From the NCBI RefSeq assembly GCF_009870125.1, contig NC_046683.1:186001-250000 (forward strand): DNA of 64,000 nucleotides. The letters run 5' to 3'. Under the pieces are notes generated by a model, which made no database searches, was not told the DNA's origin, and saw only the letters and a program-made list of their open reading frames with translations. Positions 13,672-23,767 of this stretch are shown here, one piece after another. Origin of the DNA: Drosophila pseudoobscura. Its lineage: Eukaryota; Arthropoda; Insecta; Diptera; Drosophilidae. Position 1 is the first letter of the stretch. The number at the start of each line of letters is the position of its first letter. A program made the position numbers and the translations under genes.

Positions 13672-16600
13672 ATGGGCAAGAAAAACTCGAAATTGAAGCA
13701 GGACACCATCGATCGCTTGACAACGGACACATACTGTGAGTATCATTTTTCCCTTACATTTAGTAAATCATTTCTGGGTGCGTTCCCAGCCTTGAACTCT
13801 GTCCATGAGCTGCGAACCGGTTCCAGGACATAGTCGTATATATTCGGCCGCACTTAAGAGCCTTTTTGGCAGCTTTTAACGTAAGCGAAATATAACCTTC
13901 CGAGCAGCTCCTTTCGTTCTCGCTCGCACCTGTAACTGTAAGTTTCCTGAGTCTTAGTCCCTCCCTAAGTGCCAACTCCTCTGAACTCTCGCATATCAGA
14001 GAAAAGCTTTCGCAGTCCTCAGGAATTCCCAAAGAGTAAAGGATTGTCTCTGTAATCTCTATATATAATAAGCGGGAACGTTATACCCGGCACTTAGTCA
14101 GTATATATTTAAGCTTGTGTCCGTCTTGTCTGACGTCTTGTTCTCAGAGACTACAAGAGCTAGAGCAACAAAAATTTTGTATCCAGACTTCTGTGATATT
14201 AAACTGAATCAAGTTTTTTTTTTCAATAATTTTGCAACGCCCCCACAAAGGACGAAAATCTGTGGCATCCACAATTTTGAAGATGAGAGAAACCAAAAAA
14301 TCATAGAATCATAGAGAATTACCAATTCTACCAGATTGCCGGATGTGGATCAGATCGGATAGTTATTACAGTCCCTCTCACACACTCTTCATCGTACAAT
14401 GTGTACGCCCTCTGGCGGAGAAGAGCCAGACTGGCTGAGTGTCAGGTATAACCGTAGAGTCACGGTTGTAGCTGAACGTTGCGACTCACAACGTTTCACT
14501 CGTTCCAAATATTATTGGGTTATTAAGTCTGCTAGAAATTATTTTGCACTCTGTATAGTGATGTTGGGTCTTATAGCGCTTCCACTTGTCATACGCTTTA
14601 ATTCAAGCAATATTTAACCCCGGATGTCATGGCTAAGCCACGTAAGTTGCTTTGGCTTGAACCGATGTCTGGGATGTCAAGTTTGTCCCGTACTCTATGC
14701 AATGAATATATTATTGTTCAATTTAGTCTATGAAATTCTTCAGCCAGCATTTCATCATCAATGTTTTCAAAGTCTCTGTAGCTTATTAACGAAGTATCAT
14801 CTAGCCGTTATGTATCAGTCACTCGGTCAGGAGGCGCACACTGACGAGTATGAGGATAGAGCGTGCGCGAGGCACGCGCACGACGCATTGCGCAGCCACG
14901 GGAAATTGTTAATTCCTTATTCTGGGTATAATAATCATTCGATCTAAGATACCCTTATACTGTTTGAGTACCGGCCATAACGGCCATCAGACGTTGAAGT
15001 GTGTGCAACATTTGATTAGTTTTAGCATGGTCCCTCCATTCCTACCCTCATCCTAATTCCCGTTCACTTTTCCTTACCTTTGAACCACTTTGGCAGGCAG
15101 CATGCATGATTTTCATTTTTGTTTTACGCTTTTGAAAACAGCTGTAGAGTTGAAAGTTGGGTGGTGTAGCTGTAACCCAAGTGTGTCATGTGGGGGCTGG
15201 TAGGCAAATCGCTTATAAAACTAAAATGAACGACCCCTGCCGAGGGATACCATATTAACATTTCTTGGCAATTAACACGCTGTTGCAGTGTCATATTGCA
15301 ATTTTGAGCCGCATTCACTTGGCTCAGGGACATGCATTCCACTATGCAATCAGAAAGCTGAGTGGAAGTGAGAGAGGGTTAGAAAAAAGATTCTTAAATG
15401 CTTGGATGCTACCCCAACTGTTACTCCCATTCCCATACAGTATCATACGCATTGGCATTCTATCAGTGGCTAGCACTCAAAATTCACTCGTATGTTGAAA
15501 TTATTATTGCACTTATTATGTTCCTTACGAACAACAACAAGAAAAGGTGAGGCATCGCCAGGAACCAGCACGACCAGGTATTGATGAAGGGGAGTGACTG
15601 AGAGGGAATAGGGTGAATACGGTAGAGTGGAGACCAATCAGACTAATCAGACACTGTAAGATTCATCGATACTTTGACAGCTACGTACATAAATGACACA
15701 GTTATCCGATTTGGCTTCGAGTTACATACATATGTGTTCAAGTATATGGTTATATTGATTCGATAGAGCCATACCATCTGTGATGACTCTTTCGTCTATT
15801 ACTAACAGAACGCATTGCTATGGGGATTAATGGAGGAAGCTGAGGTTGAAATTAACATTATTTTGAGACGCACTCCTGTAGCCACGTTTATGTTTCAGTT
15901 GAGTGCCAGGCCTTAAAGACAGGCGAACCCACATCTGCTTCGAGTTAAGTCAAACAGGTGGACTGGTCTGCGCTCTCCCCCATGTGTCTACGTGGCCCTC
16001 ATGCAGTTCGCAGCTCATTTTAAGTTCGGGGTGGCTCTTTTTCCAGGGTCCCCCATTCATTAATTAGCATTTGGGCACAGCCACACCAAACGGCAGGCTT
16101 TTGCTTTCCTACAAATTTTTTCTTGTGTCCCCCCGCTGTGCATGCATGTGTGTAAAAGATGAGATTAAATCTGTTTAAAATGAAATTCAATTAATAAAAC
16201 AAAAAATACGGCATTTTTGCCTCTTTTTTGTGGCGCCGCCCTCTAATTCTGTCTAGGACTTCCCACTTAGGTAGCACAACAAAATGAAATAAACGATGCG
16301 GGCCAAAAACAACTTTTGGTGTAGGGCGAGAGCTGGGATGGGAGAAAAGGGTTCCGGGAACTGAAAGGCAAGAGAGTGCAGAAATGCTGCTTTGAAGAAA
16401 TGAACAATTATATCGATTTAATCATACCCTTGCAAAAGGATATTTTGGGATTGAGTAGACACTTGGGATTGAAAAGAAATCATATTTGTTCGTCATCATC
16501 GAGAGCATATGTAGGTATGTAATATTTATTATGGCCATGAAATATCATCATGCATCACATACATATATGTTAAATTCAGAGGGATCGATGCATCGGAAAC

Positions 16601-19600
16601 AATATCAAAAGCTTCGGCACGGAGAGTAGCCTTACTTTCTTGAGTCTGCTGGAGCCACACTGCAAGGAGCGAAATGAAGAAATGGAGCGAGAGATGGAGG
16701 AGCGCCGGCGCAAGCCTGGGCCTGGGCGGGGGGGACTTTCTGGCTATGAACTTATGTATTTGCTTTACAGCTGCCAGCGGTATACAAATATACTCATACT
16801 CGTATAGTAAAGGCAGTGAAGCGGGTGAAGGGGTGCTGCGGCAGGAAAGGACCCAACTACACATGTATGTATTATTCATCTAGCCGCATTAAAAGTCGTT
16901 GTCGGGCCCCCATCGACAGCCCCAGACGAACGGCAGGATAACGGTCCTTTGAGCTTACTTAGCCCTGGAACGCGTTGGCGTGCGCAGACTTTTAAAAAGG
17001 TTTCGTGGTGCGATGTCATAGAGTGTGTGGGGGGGGCGGTTGTGCTTATTACTGGTTATGTCTGTTTATTCAGATACAGTCTGCGGCTTGGCTGGGACCG
17101 GGCTACTTTCAATTGCGTGGCAGAATACACACTGCGAGAATTGATTGGAGATGCAGAAATTAAGCATGTAGAAAAGCTTAACAAACGACTCGATCGACTC
17201 GAATGTCAAAGAACCAGTTTTCTCAGTGTAAACTAACACCCTGAGCAGGGGTTAACGTGTTGCACTTCCAGGAGTAGATCATTAAGAACGTCTTTACTCT
17301 TTTTAATTTTCAAAGTGCTTTTTACTGTGCCTTTTTAACTGTCTCACATCTAAACTAGGAGAGTGCCGCACGCGCTTCAAAGTAGACGATAATTCTGGTT
17401 AAATGCCTCGCATGCAGGCGAAACGAGAGCGGAACCGTAATATAAAAATGGAAAATATAATTATAGCACTTCTTTGTTGCTGGACTATACATTACTCATA
17501 TACAGTACACAGGTACTAACAACAGCAAAATCGGAAATGGTGGGCGGATGTGTCCTGGAAAGGTGTCCACTAAGCCTCTCAAGTGAGCACCGTCAATATC
17601 CAAGGCTGAGACCTTAAATAAGCTGCCATAACTCAGCGGCTCAGCCACGACACTTGGCCCAAGCAGAGGGCCAATTGAGAGAGCTGAAGTTGATATTAAC
17701 AATAATTACATGGGGAGACCCTTGAGGCGCAACCCAGTGCGAAACTCAGTTGAATCTCAGAAATCACACAACTAATCTTGAATTTCTCTTTATTTTACAG
17801 TCACCGAAAAGGAAATTCGTCAATGGTAAGCTATAGGAAAACAACAAATTTTAAGGGTTGAAATTTCTCCTATACCTACTATCATTCCACTTCGCCTTTT
17901 TTTATTATTATTTTTTTTTGTAGTCTCCACTGATTGCACTTTCAATTCAATATTGGCTTACAATTTTTAAGTTTTCAAATTTGGTTGTATCTTTGTTTTG
18001 CTTCAGTTAGACGATATTTTGTTTACTTAATTTGAAAACGAACGAAAAATTATATAAATTTCAAATGGAAAAGCATTTCAGACTTAAATACTTTATCTGC
18101 TCGAAATTTTGCGCTTTTCGTTCGTAAAAATTTCTCGTTCATTTGTCTTGTGCTCAAAAATGATATGTTTTTAATTAAATTTAATTTTATTCTTTATTTT
18201 TTCGGTTCATTTCCATTTCTGTCTTTCTCCCTCTGTCTCTTTCTCTCTTACGGTAATTTATTTTTTTTTCTCCTTCTGGTGCCTGGTTCTGCTTTTTTTC
18301 CCGCTGTCTCTCCCTGTAACCTCTGTGGGCTATGCTATCCGCTATCATGATCTATGACACCAACGAAAGGCACAAAGGTTTTTTGAAAGACTGTCCGAAC
18401 GGTTTGCTGACCGAACAAGTGAGTATCCTACCGTTTAACCATCCCTACATCATAGCTCATAGTTATCATCCTCATCACCATCGTTGTCGCGCGTCCCATA
18501 GCCATCATCATCCTCGCATACCGAACCACAAACATCATTCTATTACTGGAGCAGTTCTTCATTCGATCCACCTCATGTATATGTACTTAATATAATTTAA
18601 TATTATCGATGTTTTATTGAGTCTGCTTATATATATATACAAGTAATATATATGAATGGGTTTGAAATTTACAAATATACAAACAGACAACTTCTTAAAC
18701 TTTACTTGCTGGTGATGGTCTATCGGAGCTTCTGGTTGGCCATGGTCCATTGGTGGATTCGTTTTCTTCACGTCTAACCTTGCCTGTGCTGCTCTCAACA
18801 CTGGTTCTTGTACGTGTGTTTCCTCTAATATTTCGGCTAGTATGGACTTCACCGATCTGATAATCTTTATTTCGCTGCGAAACCTTGTAGAATTGTCCTG
18901 AATTGAGTTTGCTCTTTCACCTCCTTTGACCTGAGTGGGCTTTTCGATATGATTATTCCTACCGTATCTAATGATAAACTCTCTTTTACAAGAGCGTCCA
19001 GCATGTGGATGGTTATTACATTCACATACGAATGAGATCTTAGGATTGAGTCGTCCAGCGTCTGCTTCGGCAGATCCAGGTCTTTTACTGTTCTCACGTT
19101 TTGAAGCGTGAATTGCGCGCCATATTGTCCCTTGGAGAGATCGATAAAATTATCCATTTGTATTGATGTGCCATCAATACCTAGTTTTTCCGTTATATCC
19201 GTATCGATCAGGGTACAGGCGGATCCTTCGTCTAACAGTATGAACACTTGCTTTTGGCCGTTCGGTCTATATAATGTTGAGGGGACATGTCTAAACAACG
19301 TGGCTTCGTGTGATAATTAAGAGAGACAGATGAAGCAAAATAAAAAACAGTAGAGGAAAAATTTAAACTTATAAAATATATATTCTCAAATAATGCACGA
19401 ATTTAAAATTAAATCTAACCAGGTCATAGTTCCTCTCTATGTTTTTCATCTCTCATGACAGGTTCGACCAGAATTTAAAGAGTTCGCGGAGAGATATCCC
19501 CTCACCGCATTAACCTGCAAGTCAATTCGTCCCTTTTGTGAAAAGTGATACTAAAATACAGAGAGAGAGAGAGAGAGCATGCGGCAGTATATCGGGCCCG

Positions 19601-21610
19601 AAACCAATTCCGACTCATATATATAACGAGGGGGAACGTTGTGAGTTGCTGCTTCGATCGCAACTCTACACTTATACACGATACATCGTCAGTATGGCTA
19701 CATTGAGCGGCAGAGAGTGCAATGCGTGCGGGAGAGACAGAAAACGTGTCTGACCGTGTTGTCGGGCGCTGAATAGCCACTGCAAGTTGATTTGTTTCTT
19801 TTGGTTATACAAATTATCCACTCTGATCCAGATACGGCAATCTGGTAGATATGGTCATTTTTTAAATTTCCTTTCCTGCGATTATTTTCCCATTTTTCCG
19901 ATATTTACGAACTAAAACCGCAAAACTACACAAACAAGCAAACGAACTAGAACTATATGAAAATTTACTGTTTTTACACGCAGAATTTTTAAGCATCATT
20001 CGATTGTCCATTTTGCTATCTCGCTTGAGAAAAATTGAGCTATGGACGAAAAAGCTATGACTAAACTATAATATCTAACTAACTTTGATAATCTGTGCAG
20101 CATGGGAGTGTATGTATACATATACACGTATACACACGTATGGATATGCCATGCCGCCGCTGCATCGTTTACAACCAGCATAGGCGCTTTCGCTCATTCC
20201 TTTTTACCTTTTATTACAAGATTGAGTGGGAAAGGGACAAAATTTCGCGCCTTATCTGAAATTTTTGCTTCTGCGACACACTCCCATTGCCAGACAACTC
20301 CTGACCAAACGTGACCAAAAACTGTAAGACACTTTATTGGACCATCTGAAGCATGTCACCACTTCACCGCACACCTGCGCGACACCCGTGTAAAAGTTTA
20401 CTATTTTCCGGTCTTTCACTATCCTGTATTTTCAGTGTGTGTCAGTGCGCTAACAGAATTACCACAACGAGTCAGCATCTGAACATACATTTCAGTTTGC
20501 ATCGCCTACATGGTACAAATCCATTCTCAGGAGCACTCGCTCTTCCATTCCGTCACTCAGTTATCCACCAGTCACCCACACACCCATCATTCATTTCTTA
20601 GCTAAAGAACTTTAGAAATATTTTCTATAGTGCTATTTTATGTGTGTTACCGAACCCACTCGACTGCAGTTGTCTATGGGGCCAGCAGCAAATATGTATT
20701 TACCTTATCTAACACGTACTACCATTTTTCTGTCTCTCTCTCTTCTGTATCTGTTGTTATTTTCCTCAGGGCTTCATCAAAATCTATAAGCAGTTTTTCC
20801 CCGATGGAGACCCCAGTAAATTTGCTTCTTTGGTATTTCGGGTATTCGATGAGAATAACGTAAGTATTGAGCTTAGGACTGCCGAGATATACACTTAAAA
20901 TATCTTAAACGTGCACCAATGGTCGTGTATTCTACTGTTTTTCTTTTGTCTATGTATATATGTCCTATCAAAATTATGATTGTTTAAGCTAGACTGATCC
21001 AGCGAAGTTAAATTTATAGCTTCAAACTATAAAGACCTTTTTGTGGACCAAAAGATTTGCAGTCATCTCAGCGTTCAGCAACAATCTGTAGCCGTATCCA
21101 GAGCCATTTAATTATATTTTGTGCTTGTATTTGTATCTGCAGGATGGGGCCATCGAGTTTGAGGAGTTCATACGGGCCTTGTCCATAACATCACGCGGAA
21201 ATTTAGATGAGAAGCTGCATTGTAAGTACATTTGATTGCATTCAAACCCCATTTACTCTGCCATAATGATAATGACTTCCCTTTAAAGGGGCCTTCCGTC
21301 TCTATGATGTTGACAACGATGGTTACATAACGCGCGAGGAGATGTACAATATTGTGGATGCCATCTACCAGATGGTCGTAAGTTTTTTTCGCTTGCACTC
21401 TCCTCTCCGATAATTGAATCCACATTAATCACTTGATTGCAGGGCCAGCAGCCGCAGACGGAGGACGAGAACACGCCACAGAAGCGGGTGGACAAGATCT
21501 TCGATCAGATGGACAAGAACCATGACGACCGCCTTACTCTCGAAGAGTTCCGAGAGGGAAGTAAAGCTGATCCACGTATAGTCCAGGCGTTAAGTTTAGG
21601 TGGTGATTAA
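13672..21610 (+). CDS. Frq1: Frequenin 1, neuronal calcium sensor (NCS-1 family), 7 coding exons
   Basis: Coding exons are 13672-13735, 17801-17825, 18370-18418, 20770-20859, 21143-21221, 21289-21377 and 21443-21610. All introns are GT-AG and phases join to 187 codons, the usual frequenin length. Frequenin is a myristoylated EF-hand Ca2+ sensor acting at the presynaptic membrane in transmitter release and axon growth, with Ric-8 and PI4-kinase beta as known family partners. The N-terminus MGKKNSKL fits an N-myristoylation site. EF1 is the degenerate CPNG type (about residues 38-41). EF2 ([12 protein letters not shown]), EF3 ([12 protein letters not shown]) and EF4 ([12 protein letters not shown]) are complete, though EF4 has Asp instead of the usual Gly at loop position 6. 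D. melanogaster has tandem Frq1 and Frq2. From memory, residues such as AIEFEE, ITSRGN, EKLHW and the C-terminal GGD match Frq1 better. No second copy lies in the window. Intron 1 is 4.1 kb and carries a repeat copy; intron 3 carries two transposon fragments. Confidence 0.95.
14072..14512. mobile_element. Fold-back DINE-1-type copy E in Frq1 intron 1
   Basis: At the left is a deleted, inverted 3' end (gcgggaacgttatacccgg, 14072-14090, then cacttagtcagta). The body is plus-oriented (gtgtccgtcttgtctg, agagactacaagagctagag) and ends in a plus 3' end (gcgactcacaacgtttcactcg, to about 14510). Both outer ends are therefore family 3' ends in opposite orientation. Confidence 0.7.
16949..17236 (+). 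CDS. Possible coding exon in Frq1 intron 1 (membrane segment + helical tail), unrecognised
   Basis: A 95-codon open frame without an ATG. It could be entered at an acceptor-like tggcgtgcgcag (ending at 16989). The translation has one convincing hydrophobic segment ([16 protein letters not shown]). It then has a polar helical tail ([20 protein letters not shown]) with heptad-like spacing, ending FLSVN and a stop. The amino-acid mix looks more protein-like than the surrounding frames. It could be a nested small membrane protein, an alternative Frq1-locus exon, a transposon remnant, or chance. I do not recognise it. Confidence 0.25.
   Translation: MSLLSPGTRWRAQTFKKVSWCDVIECVGGAVVLITGYVCLFRYSLRLGWDRATFNCVAEYTLRELIGDAEIKHVEKLNKRLDRLECQRTSFLSVN
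17826..18369 (+). promoter_or_regulatory. Frq1 intron 2 with a 286-nt AG exclusion zone
   Basis: From 18082 to 18367 the plus strand contains no AG dinucleotide. The zone includes a long polypyrimidine tract (about 18225-18315). The first AG after the zone is the acceptor of exon 3 (aacgaaag, AG at 18368-18369), which itself lacks an adjacent pyrimidine tract. This is the signature of a distant branch point. See findings. Confidence 0.6.
18700..19320 (-). pseudogene. BEL/Pao-type LTR retrotransposon fragment (aspartic protease region)
   Basis: Minus-strand frame ending at 18867, about 144 codons from 19298. It reads like the protease segment of BEL/Pao polyproteins: [12 protein letters not shown] leads into [12 protein letters not shown] (the retroviral-type active-site motif D-x-G-S in the form usual for BEL elements), then EKLGIDG. 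After the stop at 18867, another frame (18559-18852) continues with charged sequence. No reverse transcriptase, integrase or LTRs are present, so it is a dead fragment. It lies antisense in Frq1 intron 3. There is no ATG at the upstream end. Confidence 0.65.
19559..19578. repeat. GA microsatellite
   Basis: (GA)n of about nine units in Frq1 intron 3, just upstream of a repeat copy. Confidence 0.8.
19624..19865 (-). mobile_element. DINE-1-type 3' fragment (copy F) in Frq1 intron 3
   Basis: Starts with acgagggggaacgttgtgag and the stem-loop, then tacacgatacatcgtcagta, gcgtgcgggagagacag and gccactgcaagttgatttg. It stops after atatggtcatttttt. Only the 3' quarter of the family is present. Confidence 0.8.
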
Positions 21611-22190
21611 CCGCAAGAAATTTAGTTGCCTTGAGATTTTTTGGGGTGGTCCAGAGTAAGAGTGGAAGCTGAGGCGGAATCGCAGTGGGGAGCAGTGGAA
21701 GGAGCTGATTCCAAGGATCAATGATTTGAGACAACGAACCCCACGCAATCCCTCAGATCCACAGCAAAAACTACAGCAATGTGTTTGGACCTTGATTGGA
21801 GTCGATTGAGAATACTCACACACCCTCATATTTTTTACCAATTTTCCTTCTCCCCTCGCACACACGCACACACATAAACCCGCCCACCCACACAGTCACT
21901 CGAGAAAGATCCAGAAGAAATATTAAAAAATCTCGACTTTCAACTTATAGAATATGAATATTAATTAACATGAGAAAGGATATATGAATATGTATAGTAT
22001 GGATAAATATTGCAGTCATCAAAAACCAGAAACTGTTAAGAAAAAACAAAATTTTAAAATTTACCAAGGAAAAAACTAGAAACAAAAGAACACCAATTTA
22101 TGTCAAATGAAACGCTTTTTAAAAAAATAATTGATATTAAATACATATACATACGTAAAAATAAATAGCGGTTGAGAGCGAGTTCACCCT
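21611..22190 (+). other. Frq1 3' UTR region
   Basis: AT-rich sequence directly after the Frq1 stop. Candidate poly(A) signal AATAAA at 22160-22165, about 550 nt after the stop, and further AATAAA/ATTAAA words downstream, for example near 22734. The true cleavage site cannot be chosen from sequence alone, and NCS genes often have long alternative 3' UTRs. Confidence 0.5.
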
Positions 22191-22199
22191 TCTATAGAT

Positions 22200-23766
22200 A
22201 AATATGTGTGTATAAAAATATGCTCTTAATCTTATCCAAGTCATTTTTATTGAAATGCTTGCCAAAAAAATTCGAATAACAAAGAAAAATTCTTCAAATT
22301 GATTTAGTAATTTATCGCATAAGTATCGAAAACCAACCGATGGCTATCTAATCGTTAAGATGGATCGTAATTTGAAAATAATTATGAATCAAAGCGAGAG
22401 AGAGAACTCTTTTGACGACAGCTATTTCTGATTTACATGCAATCAATACACGCTTCTCAATATATTTATTATATGCTTATACATAGTTCTAAAAATACAA
22501 ATACATACATAGGCATATACTCGACTATATGTAACTCATATGCTACTGGCCTAGACGCAATGCATATACTCTAATATATGTATCTCACATGCTACTGGTC
22601 TAGACGCTTGCTCTTTCTCTTGCTCCAGTTTCTTATATTTTATTATTTTTGTTGTGTTTTCCACATTTTTGTGGCGCCAGAGCTCAGCATAGCTAGCTAC
22701 TAACTGTTGATAATCGAAAGTGTTGATAATCAAAAATAAATACCCACACGCATACCTAATTACTCTCTTTTAAACCAAGTACACAAGCTATATTAAGATC
22801 TAGATCATATACATATAAAAGATATTGGAATAGTCGTACTTTTGCTTCTGCATGCGGTATGCCATATCTTAAGTGGGTGTGGTTCTGCGTCTGCTCACCA
22901 TTCCAGCTTCATCCAGCTTCCTTTCCACCATTGCATCTCATATATGATCATTACTAGGTCAGCCACAGCCCCCCACCCCATAACCAGGGTAGAAACAAAA
23001 ATTTTAACAAGAGTAGCTCTCCATACGTATTCCCGCATGCCTAAAAAGATAAACAATATAAACAATAAACTAAACTATCGTCTGAATCATCGACACTCTA
23101 ACTGTGTCTTTTTATATATCGCTCCATTTTTTTATTTTTGGTCATTATTCCATCTACCGTTGGAGTTAATTCTGCTTCCCCTTCTGCCTTAAGATGGGGC
23201 CCCTAATCGCCATGCTAAAATAATTTATATTTTATATGTGGTTCAGCTCTAGATCGTAATAAAAACCACAAATGTAAAAAAAATGTACTTTGATTAATAC
23301 TGCAACTTCCCCTAAATTTATTAAATTCTTATTATTTCCCTCCTAAAATTTTCTATCTAACTATAGTATCATCAGCATTTATCTATGTAATACTATTGGC
23401 TTGTAGGAATCTGATTAAATTGGATAAAAACTTCAGATTTTTTTGTGGAAATACCATGACTTTTCTTTGCCAACGAGGTTTCAAATTTGAACAGTCACTA
23501 GACAATGTCATCGCATCTCTAATTCCGAATCTGATTCTGATGTTTGTTAGTCTACCAGAATACTTTTGGTTTGCCTGAACCACAGAACTTATGCACCTAG
23601 ATTAGTTGTTATACATAAATATGTATATCAAGATAAAAACCAATTTAATTTACTTAATACGAGTTTATGGAAAGATATCTTTATAAATATGTATATCAAT
23701 ATTAACACACATGCAAACAAACAAATATTTATAACTATATACACAAAAACATATATACATATATAT
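22200..23766. other. Non-coding region between Frq1 and the TIR element
   Basis: AT-rich. A near-duplicate of about 45 bp is visible: atactcgactatatgtaactcatatgct at 22516 and atactctaatatatgtatctcacatgct at 22565, both followed by actggyctagacgc. No exon recognised. Confidence 0.45.
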
Positions 23767-23767
23767 T

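Noticed and set aside
13268..13732. 154-aa minus-strand open frame
   Set aside because: Antisense to the Frq1 start-codon exon; it is the shadow of a GC-richer exon and shows no domain.
16420..16480. Possible INE-1-like start (atacccttgcaaaaggatat); similar words at 28284 and 58733
   Set aside because: Only the first few bases resemble such an element and no further family structure follows.
13672..21610. Search for the second frequenin paralogue (Frq2) nearby
   Set aside because: Only one set of exons was found; Frq2 is presumably outside the window.
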